Of a stretch of DNA of 32,709 bases, positions 1-6,945 are shown piece after piece. Under the pieces are notes generated by a model. That model searched no databases and was not told the DNA's origin. It saw only the letters and a program-made list of their open reading frames with translations. A program made the translations under genes and the position numbers. Origin of the DNA: a virus. Location of the stretch: positions 1-32,709 of IMG/VR virus record IMGVR_UViG_3300044614_001036. One strand, 5' to 3'. Within the stretch, counting starts at the first letter, position 1; each line of letters opens with the position of its first letter.

Positions 1-1501
1 CGTCGACCGGCACGTCCGAGTCGGGGAACCGCTCCCGCCACCACAGGATCGCCTTGCTCCGCGCGTACCCCTCGTGCGAGAAGCACACCCACTCGCTCGC
101 CACGCGCTTCCAGCCGGACTTGTAGTCGACGCGGAGTGTGGGGCGCTTTGTGGGGTCAGACGGCGTCGTGACGGAGAACTCGACGTCCGTCACGCCTTCC
201 CACAACGGTTTCGCCACCTCCATCGACAGCAGCGGCCGCGCACTCGGCACCGTTTCCAACTTCGGCGGTGCGGGCGGCGGGAACTCGTGCCCGCAGCTGC
301 AGACCGCGCAGCCCGCGGCCACCAACGCCTGGCACGACGGGCACTCTTTCGCGGGCGCGACGCCGGGCTCGGATGGCCGACGGGAGACGATCCGTTCGTT
401 CAGCGTGTCGACCGGGCCGTGCGCCATGACGTTGCCGGCGAAGTCAAGCACGAGACAGTCGACCTTGCCGGGCGCGATGCGCAGCCCACGGCCGGCCATC
501 TGACTGTACAGGCCCGGCGACTTCGTGGGGCGGCACATGGCGATCGCGTCAATACTCGGGTTGTCGTACCCGACCGTGAGGAGGTCGCACGTCACCGCGC
601 ACGTGAGCTCCCCGGACTTGTGCGCGGCGATCGCCGCCGAGCGCTCCGCGTCGGGCATGTCACCCCACACGGCAGCCGCACGAATGCCGGCGGCCCGGAA
701 CGCGTCCGCGAGGTGCGTGATGTGCTCCACCGACACGCCGAACACGAGCCACGACCGGCGGTCGTGGAAGGCCGCCACGCACTCGCGGACGATCGCCCGC
801 GTAGTAGCGTCGACGTCGACGGCTGCAGCCAGCGCCGCCGTCACGTAGTCGCCGCGCACCGCTACGCCGGTCGTGTCCAGGCGTTGCGTGGTGGCACGGG
901 GACGCAGCGGGGACAGGTAGCCCCGCTCGAGCAGCGTCGCCATCGGGACTTCGTACGCGATGCCGCCGAACAGCGCGTCGGGGCCCTCATGCAACAACCC
1001 GGACTTCATGCGGAAAGGCGTGGCCGTGAGCCCCACGATCAGCGTCTGGTTGTTCACCTGCATCAGCCCCGCCAGCGTCTTCCGAAAGCTTCCTTCCGCC
1101 TTGTCGTTCACCATGTGGCATTCATCCACCAACACCACGTCGATCGGGCGCGCGCGCGCCGACAGCACGTACGGATCACGCTGCAGTGACTGGATGGACG
1201 CGACGGTGATCGGGTGCGCGGTGTCCTTCCGGCCCAACCCCGCACCGTACAGCCCGACGTCGTGCGCCGGGAACATCCGCCACGCGGTGGCGACGGCCTG
1301 CTCCAACAACTCCTTCCGATGGGCGAGCAAGAGAACCCGCGCAGACGACTCGGCCTCGCGCACACGACGCACGAGGCCGGACATGACTGGCGTTTTCCCT
1401 GCCCCGGTGGGGAGCACGAGGAGGGGATGTTCGCCCGGCCTCGTGCGCGCCCAAGTGAAGACGGCCTCGACCGCCTCCACCTGGTAGTCGCGCAGCTCCA
1501 T
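1..1501 (-). CDS. Superfamily 2 DEAD/DEAH-type helicase, partial (3' end beyond window)
   Basis: This frame is open from an ATG at 1501 to the left edge (500 codons), so the C-terminus is missing. It begins MELRDYQVEAVEAV, a Q-motif-like start. Visible helicase motifs are Walker A LPTGAGKT (about residue 29), the DEAH-box variant VLVDECHMV, motif III LTATPFRM and motif VI QMAGRGLRIAPG. A four-cysteine zinc knuckle follows (CPSCQ, then CSCGHEF). The family comprises ATP-dependent DNA/RNA helicases related to the Res subunit and XPB, and phages use them in replication or recombination. The start codon overlaps the stop of the DUF669 gene (TGATG), and the Sak4-like ATPase is one gene further upstream, so a joint role at single-stranded DNA is a reasonable inference. 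The helicase assignment is firm; the substrate is unknown. Confidence 0.93.
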   Translation of the reverse strand, partial: MELRDYQVEAVEAVFTWARTRPGEHPLLVLPTGAGKTPVMSGLVRRVREAESSARVLLLAHRKELLEQAVATAWRMFPAHDVGLYGAGLGRKDTAHPITVASIQSLQRDPYVLSARARPIDVVLVDECHMVNDKAEGSFRKTLAGLMQVNNQTLIVGLTATPFRMKSGLLHEGPDALFGGIAYEVPMATLLERGYLSPLRPRATTQRLDTTGVAVRGDYVTAALAAAVDVDATTRAIVRECVAAFHDRRSWLVFGVSVEHITHLADAFRAAGIRAAAVWGDMPDAERSAAIAAHKSGELTCAVTCDLLTVGYDNPSIDAIAMCRPTKSPGLYSQMAGRGLRIAPGKVDCLVLDFAGNVMAHGPVDTLNERIVSRRPSEPGVAPAKECPSCQALVAAGCAVCSCGHEFPPPAPPKLETVPSARPLLSMEVAKPLWEGVTDVEFSVTTPSDPTKRPTLRVDYKSGWKRVASEWVCFSHEGYARSKAILWWRERFPDSDVPVD

Positions 1502-1962
1502 CAGGCCGCCGGGCGGTTCGCGGCCCACTTCGGGGCGGTCGGGGCGGAGGCGCGGGGGGCGGCGGCCATGCCGGGACCGGCGTCCGCCGTGTAGCCGCTC
1601 AGCCGGTTCTCCGCGTCGCCGGTGTCCTTCCGCTTGGCGACCTTCACCGCGCCGACGCACGTCTTGCCGACGAACTCAGACTCGGAGCGCGGCGCGAGGA
1701 TGCCCACCGCGGCGCACAGTTCCTTGATCTCGCCCTGCGCGATCTCGACGGCCTGCGCCGACTTGTTCCACAGGTTGAAGTTGTGCCACAGCTTGCGGCC
1801 GGCGTGCTCGCCGTCGAGGACGGCGAACGTGAACGCGAGGTAGGCGCCGCTGCCATCCTTCGTCGGCTTCTTCGTGCACTCCTCGACCACCAGCCGGTAG
1901 GAGCCCTGCGGGAGAATGTCGCGCTTGGCGCGGTCGTTGAACGTGCTGGCATCAAACAGCAT
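1501..1962 (-). CDS. DUF669 family protein, SSB-like
   Basis: This 153-aa protein has the features of the phage DUF669 family: an N-terminal FDASTFNDR segment, then LPQGSYRLVVEE, GSGAYLAFTFAVLDGEHAGRK and LWHNFNLWNKS. Those are beta-strand elements typical of an OB-like fold. The C-terminal 25 residues are rich in Ala and Pro and look disordered, as in single-stranded DNA-binding proteins. Members usually lie beside phage recombination ATPases and helicases, exactly as here. The ATG at 1962 lies 3 nt after the Sak4-like stop, and the stop overlaps the helicase start by one base. Binding of single-stranded DNA is known for some relatives and inferred here. Confidence 0.85.
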   Translation of the reverse strand: MLFDASTFNDRAKRDILPQGSYRLVVEECTKKPTKDGSGAYLAFTFAVLDGEHAGRKLWHNFNLWNKSAQAVEIAQGEIKELCAAVGILAPRSESEFVGKTCVGAVKVAKRKDTGDAENRLSGYTADAGPGMAAAPRASAPTAPKWAANRPAA

Positions 1963-1965
1963 GGG

Positions 1966-2748
1966 TTAGGACTCCGTAATCGTGGGAAAGACGGCGCCAG
2001 CGGTGTGCAGCGCGGTCAGGAGGTTGTGCCCTTCGGCGTCCATGCGGAGCGCGGGAGGAAGGGTGTAGCGCGTCTTGGCGACGTAGCCGGGCGTTTCGAC
2101 GAGCGCGATGTTGCGGTGGCCGGTGCCGATCGCGCGGGTGTTCGACGCCTTGCCGTTCTCACGATCACGCACCGATGTTTCCCAGTGCATGAAACCGACG
2201 ACCTCGACCCACTCGAGCACGAGCGGCGCGGCCAGCTTGTGCAGCTTCGGCATGTAGCGGTCGTACGACTCCGTGTTCGGATCGTCAAAGCGCACGACCT
2301 GCGAGTGCGCAAGGAACACGATCGCCCAGCCGGCATCACGCAGCGCCTGCATGCCGGACAGGAACTCGCGCCACACGGTCAGCGCTTCCGCGTAGCCCTT
2401 GCCGTACCCGAACGCCTCGATACTGGCCTTCCCGCCGCGCGCGCACGTCTCGGCGTGGATGATGACTTCCAGCCAGTCCAACGAGTCGACGACGAGCGTG
2501 CCCGGCGCCATCGCCAGCGCGTCGGTGATCGTCGCAGCGACGTCGGCCCACGTCGTCAGCAGCTCCGTGGCGGGCACGTCGAGTGTGCCCAGCCCGTCTT
2601 CCAATCGCATCACGACGGCGCCGGGGAAGGCGGCGCCCTGCGTGGTCTTGCCGACGCCAGGCGTGCCGTACAGCAGCATGGCGAGCGGGGTGTTACGGAC
2701 GCGCCGTTGAAAGCGCATCGGTGGCGGTGGTGCAACTGCAGTGGTCAT
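1966..2748 (-). CDS. Sak4-like AAA ATPase (phage recombination mediator)
   Basis: The protein is a RecA/Rad51-core ATPase of the Sak4 / phage nucleotide-binding (AAA_24) type. It has Walker A LLYGTPGVGKTTQ near residue 25, a Walker B-like LVVDSLDWLE (about residue 85), and AIVFLAHSQV (about residue 140) in the sensor position. Sak4 proteins promote single-strand annealing together with a phage SSB, and a DUF669 protein follows after 3 nt. I start it at the ATG at 2748 (MTTAVAPPPP) rather than 8 codons upstream, because AGAGGA lies 4 nt before it. It is the first gene after a non-coding leader that carries a promoter candidate and a stem-loop, so it probably begins a transcription unit with the two downstream genes. 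Confidence 0.85.
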   Translation of the reverse strand: MTTAVAPPPPMRFQRRVRNTPLAMLLYGTPGVGKTTQGAAFPGAVVMRLEDGLGTLDVPATELLTTWADVAATITDALAMAPGTLVVDSLDWLEVIIHAETCARGGKASIEAFGYGKGYAEALTVWREFLSGMQALRDAGWAIVFLAHSQVVRFDDPNTESYDRYMPKLHKLAAPLVLEWVEVVGFMHWETSVRDRENGKASNTRAIGTGHRNIALVETPGYVAKTRYTLPPALRMDAEGHNLLTALHTAGAVFPTITES

Positions 2749-2770
2749 GCGGTCCTCTGTGTGGATTGCC

Positions 2771-2817
2771 ACGTCGGGTCAGGCGTGGGGCGGCTAGACC
2801 GGCACGCGTCCCGACGT
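2771..2817 (-). promoter_or_regulatory. Stem-loop in the sak4 leader
   Basis: ACGTCGGG (2771-2778) and CCCGACGT (2810-2817) form a perfect 8-bp inverted repeat. A second pairing, GCGTG with CACGC, lies inside. It falls between the promoter candidate and the ribosome-binding site of the ATPase gene, so it would be part of the leader RNA. No T run follows, so it does not look like a simple terminator. Confidence 0.45.
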
Positions 2818-2821
2818 CGTG

Positions 2822-2849
2822 AAGGTACGCAATGACAGAACATTGTCAA
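2822..2849 (-). promoter_or_regulatory. Candidate sigma70-type promoter for sak4-DUF669-helicase
   Basis: On the minus strand a perfect -35 box TTGACA (2849-2844) is followed after 16 nt by TACCTT (2827-2822), which keeps the important T, A and final T of a -10 box. It lies in the 140-nt gap between the 75-aa gene and the Sak4-like gene, one of the few gaps in the window. Transcription would start near 2815 and read leftward. The -10 is weak, so activation or host-specific preference is possible. Confidence 0.5.
2833..2848. promoter_or_regulatory. Operator-like inverted repeat over the -35 box
   Basis: TGACA (2833-2837) and TGTCA (2844-2848) form a dyad with a 6-bp centre, overlapping the -35 hexamer. 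Size and position fit a repressor operator. The XRE-family protein encoded just upstream (3113-3382) is a natural candidate ligand, but that link is inference. Confidence 0.4.
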
Positions 2850-2888
2850 GAGTCGGGGCAACCAGTGTTCTGGCTCGCGGCCCGCCGA

Positions 2889-3116
2889 TCACGCCGCGGC
2901 CTCGATCGCCCGCGGGCTGATGCGGGTAATGGCATGCACGAGCAACGTGTGATCGCCGTAGGTGTCGCCTTTGCGCGACCCCGTCCGCGCGTTGTACCGC
3001 TGGCCGTTCGACGCGCGCCAGGACTTGCCGGTGGAGCGGAGATAGACGAGGGTGCGGGTGCCGTCCGTCGCGCACAGTTCGCCGGCGTGGGTGGCGAGGA
3101 AGGGCGTGGGTGTCAT
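2889..3116 (-). CDS. Small hypothetical protein, 75 aa
   Basis: I do not recognise this protein. It is short and basic, with a beta-type pattern (GTRTLVYLRSTGKSWRASNG) and a C-terminal helix. The ATG overlaps the stop of the XRE gene (ATGA at 3116-3113), which supports translation and co-expression. It is the last gene before the leader of the Sak4-like gene. A role as a small modulator partnered with the XRE protein is possible, but nothing in the sequence shows it. Confidence 0.6.
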   Translation of the reverse strand: MTPTPFLATHAGELCATDGTRTLVYLRSTGKSWRASNGQRYNARTGSRKGDTYGDHTLLVHAITRISPRAIEAAA

Positions 3117-3382
3117 GGCGCGTCCTCAAGCGGCTCGAGCGTGATTGAACAGGTGAGATCCAACGCGGTCGCAATGGCCGTGAGCGTGCTGATCACGGGG
3201 AGGTGGACGCCGTGCTCGAGCTTGAACACGCACTGCTTGCTGATCCCCGCGCGGTCGGCCAGCTGCTGCATGGACAGCCCGCGATACTCCCGCCACTCCC
3301 GCAGCAGTTGCGCCAGCGGCGGCGCGGGCGGCGTGATGTACGGCGCGACGGGCGCGAGGTGGGCGAGGTCGCAGGCGCTCAC
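3113..3382 (-). CDS. XRE-family helix-turn-helix regulator
   Basis: The 89-aa protein carries a Cro/CI-type HTH in its second half: LAQLLREWREYRGLSMQQLA, then DRAGISKQCVFKLEHGVHLP (recognition helix) and LTAIATALDLT. About 25 proline-rich residues precede the domain. The start is GTG at 3382, within a GTGA overlap with the upstream gene. There is no oligomerisation or peptidase domain, so it resembles a Cro-like or short repressor and not a full CI. It is the best candidate to bind the dyad at 2833-2848 and could control the Sak4-like unit or lysogeny; both are inferred. It lies in the same direction as all other genes, which is unusual for an immunity repressor. Confidence 0.85.
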   Translation of the reverse strand: MSACDLAHLAPVAPYITPPAPPLAQLLREWREYRGLSMQQLADRAGISKQCVFKLEHGVHLPVISTLTAIATALDLTCSITLEPLEDAP

Positions 3383-3705
3383 GGCTGCACCGCCGCGTCG
3401 GGTTGCGTAATCAGTCGCATGACGCCTTCCCGCATCCGCCCAGCGCCCGCGAGGTACGCCTCCTGAAGGCCGGACGGATCGGCGGGGGCGGCGTCAAGCA
3501 ATGCCAGCCGCGCACCCTCAAGCGAGTCGATGCACCGCGCCCGCTCCCGCTGCGCCCCTCGGGCCTCGGCGGCGGTGAGGGCGGTTCGCAGTTCGCCGTA
3601 CAGCGCGAGGCGTCCGGCGCTCACGCGATCCACCGCGTGCTGGCTTGCGGCGTCGATGATCAGCTCCAGTGCTGCGCCGATCTTCGTGGTGTCGATGTCA
3701 CTCAT
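3379..3705 (-). CDS. Hypothetical protein, 108 aa, helical
   Basis: I do not recognise this protein. It is predicted to be almost wholly alpha-helical and rich in Ala, Arg and Glu (LRTALTAAEARGAQRERARC), without membrane segments or cysteine motifs. The frame is open upstream to 3816, but I start it at the ATG at 3705. That codon has AGGAG about 5 nt before it and overlaps the stop of the preceding gene as ATGA. It belongs to the coupled series running from the methyltransferase to the XRE gene. Confidence 0.65.
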   Translation of the reverse strand: MSDIDTTKIGAALELIIDAASQHAVDRVSAGRLALYGELRTALTAAEARGAQRERARCIDSLEGARLALLDAAPADPSGLQEAYLAGAGRMREGVMRLITQPDAAVQP

Positions 3706-4001
3706 CCCTGCTCCTGCCGCCGCGCGGCGTCGTCGTTGAAGTAGTGTTTCATTCGCTCCCCGATGCGAGCGTTGCCGTCGTCGTGTATCTGGCGCTGGAT
3801 GCGATCCGCCAGCCAAGCCACCGCGTCACGCTTGCGCGGGAAGCACGCTGGGCCGTTGAACTGCATCACGCCGTGCGAGGTGTCGAGCGTCTTGGGGATC
3901 GACACTTCCTGCCCTGTCGGTGCGTGCACGATGCGCCACGGGTTGCTGGCGTAGCCGAGCTTCCGCACTTCGCAGGCGGCGAGGATTTCGGAGTCCGTCA
4001 C
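3702..4001 (-). CDS. Hypothetical protein, 99 aa
   Basis: This is an unrecognised small soluble protein. It begins at GTG 4001 (MTDSEILAACEVRKLGY) inside a GTGA overlap with the DUF3310 gene. The middle (NPWRIVHAPTGQEV) is beta-like, and the region around FPRKRDAVAWLADRIQRQIH is an amphipathic helix. The end is basic and glutamine-rich. Its place in the early phage cluster suggests an accessory role in takeover of the host or DNA metabolism, without direct evidence. Confidence 0.65.
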   Translation of the reverse strand: MTDSEILAACEVRKLGYASNPWRIVHAPTGQEVSIPKTLDTSHGVMQFNGPACFPRKRDAVAWLADRIQRQIHDDGNARIGERMKHYFNDDAARRQEQG

Positions 4002-4252
4002 GGCCCCTCCTGCCGCCGCGCGGCAATTTCCTTGATCGTGTCAGCCGCCTTGGTCGCATACCACACGGCCTTGCGGAGATCCTGCTCGGCGTCCCACTTC
4101 AAGCCGGTGCGCCAGAGGTACTTGATGGCCGTGGCGCGGCAGTAGGCGACGAACGCCTCGTCACCGAGCGCGGCGCGGAGCGCGTCGATACACTCGATGC
4201 CGCCAGCGGTGTAGTGAGGTGGCCGATTGACCATGTCGGGGGTGGGGGTCAT
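3998..4252 (-). CDS. DUF3310 family protein
   Basis: The 84-aa protein has the DUF3310 signature nearly complete: MVNRPPHYTAGGIECIDALR, then AIKYLWRTGLKWDAEQDLRK and AVWYATKAAD. Family members are widespread in phages and often labelled nucleotide kinase, but they lack a P-loop and their biochemical role is not settled. The ATG at 4252 overlaps the stop of the methyltransferase gene (ATGA), so the two are translated together. Association with DNA modification and replication genes is typical of the family. Confidence 0.85.
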   Translation of the reverse strand: MTPTPDMVNRPPHYTAGGIECIDALRAALGDEAFVAYCRATAIKYLWRTGLKWDAEQDLRKAVWYATKAADTIKEIAARRQEGP

Positions 4253-5628
4253 GCGGCACGCTCCTGGGTGAGTGCCACGCCGAACTGCGCGGCGATGATG
4301 GCGCGGGCCACGTCGGGCGCTACGCTGTTGCCGACCATGCGCTTCTGCGCGGTCAGGGTCAGCGGCACCCGCGCACCCGTCGCCGGGTTGATGCCGTGGT
4401 CGATCACGTACGAATCGGGGAACCCCTGTGCGCGGTACAGCTCACGCGCCGTCAGCATGCGCATGTGGATATCCGTGATGACGTACTCGCGCCCATGCAC
4501 CGTCACCAACCCGTACCGATCCTTCGTCGTCAGCGTGCGCATCGGACGGAACAGCGACCCGCCGTCCTGCTCGTTGCCGTAGTAGGCGACGAGGAAGGCG
4601 CGCACGTCGTCCGGCTGCTCGGTCCCCAGCGACGCCGTGACTTGCGCGTTGTGATCGACTGTCGTGATCGTCGGCAGTGGATCGACCAGTGACGCCGCCA
4701 TGACCTCCCCTAGCTTCCGTTCGCTGTAGTGCTTCGCGAGGAAGGCCGAGACGAGCGCGAAGTGTCCGCCCTTCACGTTGGCGCAGACGGTGCGCAGCGG
4801 TTCCGCCGCGTTCCAACTGCGCGGGTTGCTGGCGTTCGCGTGCTCGGTGATAAAATGCGCGGCGTCGCCCACGACGTACGGGCGGTCGCACTCCAGCACG
4901 TACTTCCGCAGTCCGTTGGCGACCCGCCTCAGCGTGTTGTCGGCCAGCGGCTTCGGGCGTCCGAAGATGCTGCGCGTCGGCGTGTCCCATTGCATGCACT
5001 CGCCAGCCGACCGCCACGTGCGCGGCGTCCCCTTCCCGTGCGTCGGCTTCGGCCAGACGATGAGAAGGCCGTCACAGCGCGCCACGAGGAACAGACGGCG
5101 GCGTGTCGTCGGCCCGCCGAAATCGGCGGCGCGCAGCTCCCGCCACTGCACGTCATAGCCAAGCCGTTCGAGCTTCCGCACCCACGCCCGGAACGTCGCG
5201 CCCTTCCGGTCAGGGTTCGGGCGCTGGGTCGCACGGGTGATCGGCCCCCACTCCAGCCACTCGGACACGTTCTCCAGCGCGATCACGCGGGGCCGGACGG
5301 CCTGTGCCCACCGGATCACCGCCCACGCGAGGCCGCGCCGCTTGTTGCTCACGGGCTTCCCGCCCTTGGCCCGGCTGTGATGGGTGCAGTCCGGCGACGC
5401 CCACATCAGGCCCACGGGTCGGCCGGCGGTCGCTTCCACCGGATCGACCTGCCACACCGACTCGCAGTAGTGGTGCGCGCCAGGGTGGTTCCGGGCGTGC
5501 ATGGCGATCGCTTCGGCGTCGTGGTTGATCGCGATGTCGGGGCTACGGCCGGTCGCCATCTCGATGCCAAGCGAGGCACCGCCGCCGCCTGCGAAGCTAT
5601 CGACGATCAGTTCGTGTGCGCCGATCAC
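4249..5628 (-). CDS. DNA (cytosine-5) methyltransferase, orphan
   Basis: The 459-aa protein has the C5-methyltransferase motifs in order: motif I DSFAGGGGASLG (SAM binding), a motif IV variant WASPDCTHHSRAKGG with the catalytic Cys, motif VI VIALENVSEW, motif VIII GGPTTRRRLFLVA, a variable target-recognition region (about 190-390), and motifs IX/X RELYRAQGFPDSY and QKRMVGNSVAP. SPDC instead of PPC at motif IV is a variant seen in phage enzymes. The start is GTG at 5628, overlapping an in-frame-blocked region; no strong Shine-Dalgarno is seen. No restriction endonuclease lies beside it, so it probably protects phage DNA from host restriction. It borders attP, so in a lysogen it would be the first phage gene at one prophage end. 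Confidence 0.93.
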   Translation of the reverse strand: MIGAHELIVDSFAGGGGASLGIEMATGRSPDIAINHDAEAIAMHARNHPGAHHYCESVWQVDPVEATAGRPVGLMWASPDCTHHSRAKGGKPVSNKRRGLAWAVIRWAQAVRPRVIALENVSEWLEWGPITRATQRPNPDRKGATFRAWVRKLERLGYDVQWRELRAADFGGPTTRRRLFLVARCDGLLIVWPKPTHGKGTPRTWRSAGECMQWDTPTRSIFGRPKPLADNTLRRVANGLRKYVLECDRPYVVGDAAHFITEHANASNPRSWNAAEPLRTVCANVKGGHFALVSAFLAKHYSERKLGEVMAASLVDPLPTITTVDHNAQVTASLGTEQPDDVRAFLVAYYGNEQDGGSLFRPMRTLTTKDRYGLVTVHGREYVITDIHMRMLTARELYRAQGFPDSYVIDHGINPATGARVPLTLTAQKRMVGNSVAPDVARAIIAAQFGVALTQERAA

Positions 5629-5648
5629 GCCGCCGTCCGGGCGCGGGT

Positions 5649-5669
5649 GCGTGTCGTCAGATCGGTCGT
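5649..5669. repeat. Direct repeat copy 1, candidate integrase arm site
   Basis: A 21-bp sequence (5649-5669) is repeated exactly at 5860-5880 in the same orientation. Its last 20 bases are CGTGTCGTCAGATCGGTCGT. This copy lies between the tRNA-derived core and the methyltransferase start, 78 bp from the core. Identity stops abruptly at both ends, as expected for a protein-binding site and not for a decayed duplication. Confidence 0.55.
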
Positions 5670-5747
5670 ACTCGCCCGTTCACTGCCGTTCACGTCCCTG
5701 CTACCGGAGTGCATCCCGCGCACCCCGTCTCCCCTCACGTCACACGT

Positions 5748-5797
5748 CTTAGGATCTGGTGCTTCACGGCGTCCGGGTTCGAGTCCCGGCGTTGGCA
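5748..5797 (+). other. attP: attP core: 3' half of tRNA-Leu(UAG)
   Basis: The plus strand holds a tRNA-Leu 3' half starting at the anticodon loop: CTTAGGA (5748-5754, anticodon TAG), the 3' anticodon strand TCTGG, a 13-nt class II variable arm, a perfect T arm (CCGGG TTCGAGT CCCGG, 5773-5789), acceptor strand CGTTGGC and discriminator A (5797). CCA is not encoded. The preceding bases cannot form the 5' anticodon strand, D arm or acceptor strand, so no complete tRNA is present. Tyrosine integrases commonly cross over in an anticodon loop and carry the tRNA 3' part to restore the host gene. The integrase gene ends 20 nt away, and phage genes lie on both sides. Confidence 0.85.
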
Positions 5798-5817
5798 TGT
5801 TGTTGTATTGCATGCGG

Positions 5818-6945
5818 TTACGCTTCCTTTCGGTGAATGGTCAGGCGCGGCGCGTCGTCGCGTGTCGTCAGATCGGTCGTCATCGCGGCAAGCTCAGCCG
5901 CCGTATCGTCGGGCGTGAAGGCGGCGTAGACGGTCGCGACTTGGTACACGCTGTTGCCCAACCGCGCCGCGATCGCCTCGAAGCTTCGGCCCTGCCGCCG
6001 CATCATCACGGCGACCGTGTGCCGGGCATCTCTCAGCGTGTAGTCGGCCACCTGCACCGCCGCGCACGCCTCCCGGTGCTTCCGGGCCAGCTCGTGCCGC
6101 GACACCCCGTCGAACAGCAGGGCGTCGGGCAGCACGGTCAGGCCCGACAGGAACGGACGCGCCCACGCTTCGATCGGGATGTCGTGCCGGAACCGCTTGG
6201 CCGTCTTTGTGCCAGGGATGTGGCAGACGAGGCGCGCCAAGTCGAGATCCCGCCCGCGCATCAACAGCGCCGACGACACGTCGGCCCCGGTGGCATGGAT
6301 CAGCGCACACGCGGCCCGGTACCGTGGCTCGACGGCCGCGCAGACCTTCTCGTCCACCGCCGCCGACTCGTACCGCAGCCGTGGCGCGTTCTTCTTCGGG
6401 GTACGGATCGTCGGCAGGACGAGCGCCGGCAGCCGCCCCGTTTCCACGAGCCACCGCTCGAAGGCCCGGAGCGCGTACAGATGCTTCCGCCGTGACCCGC
6501 TGGTGATGTCCAGCGCCCGCAGATGCGCTTGCACGGCTGCCGCTGACCACTGCGACCGCATCGGGTGCGCGTCGAGGTACGCGCCGATTTCCCGTTCGTA
6601 GTTCTCCAGCGTCCGCACCTTTCGGCCATCGGCCAGCCATGCCGCAACGAACGTCGGCACCAACGGGCGGAAGTCGACATCCGCCAACCGCGCTCGCAGC
6701 GGGGCCAGTGAGGCGACGCCGGACGCGTAGAGCGCCAGCACCTCGTCGAACGACAGCCGACCCGCCGCGAGTTCGGCCAGCACGTCGAACGCGCGGACGC
6801 GATCGCTCGCCAGCCAGTCCACCGCCGCCTTGTACTGGCGGAACCGCTTAGGGTCGGCGGTGCCCGTGCTGCGCTGCTTGCGGCCCGTGATGAGCGGCAC
6901 GTACAGCGACAGGTTCCCCGCTTTCCCGCGTGGCATGGCCGTCAT
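5818..6945 (-). CDS. int: Tyrosine-type site-specific integrase
   Basis: This is a phage tyrosine recombinase of about 375 aa. A SAM-like core-binding domain (about 95-170) is followed by the catalytic domain. The box I region reads HATGADVSSALLMRGRD, where most integrases have TGxR. The beta-hairpin lysine is in PGTKTAKRFRHDI, box II reads YTLRDARHTVAVMMRRQG (R in place of the usual first His, second Arg kept), then LGNSVYQVATVYAAF with the nucleophilic Tyr and Asn in place of His. I start it at the ATG at 6945, which overlaps the excisionase stop (ATGA), and not 14 codons earlier. It ends 20 nt from the attP core, and one arm-site repeat lies within its last codons. Confidence 0.9.
   Translation of the reverse strand: MTAMPRGKAGNLSLYVPLITGRKQRSTGTADPKRFRQYKAAVDWLASDRVRAFDVLAELAAGRLSFDEVLALYASGVASLAPLRARLADVDFRPLVPTFVAAWLADGRKVRTLENYEREIGAYLDAHPMRSQWSAAAVQAHLRALDITSGSRRKHLYALRAFERWLVETGRLPALVLPTIRTPKKNAPRLRYESAAVDEKVCAAVEPRYRAACALIHATGADVSSALLMRGRDLDLARLVCHIPGTKTAKRFRHDIPIEAWARPFLSGLTVLPDALLFDGVSRHELARKHREACAAVQVADYTLRDARHTVAVMMRRQGRSFEAIAARLGNSVYQVATVYAAFTPDDTAAELAAMTTDLTTRDDAPRLTIHRKEA
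5860..5880. repeat. Direct repeat copy 2, candidate integrase arm site
   Basis: Exact second copy of the 21-bp repeat at 5649-5669, in the same orientation. It lies within the 3' end of the integrase gene (encoding TTDLTTR), 62 bp from the tRNA-derived core. Together the copies bracket the core over about 230 bp, a usual attP size. Confidence 0.55.

Noticed and set aside
5625-5813. Open frame of 62 codons over attP
   Set aside because: It runs through the tRNA-derived core; its PGLEPGRRE-type sequence is the usual artefact of translating a tRNA 3' end.
4729-6495. Plus-strand open frame of 588 codons
   Set aside because: It crosses methyltransferase, attP and integrase on the other strand; it has arginine-rich composition and no motifs. 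GC-rich DNA gives such shadow frames.
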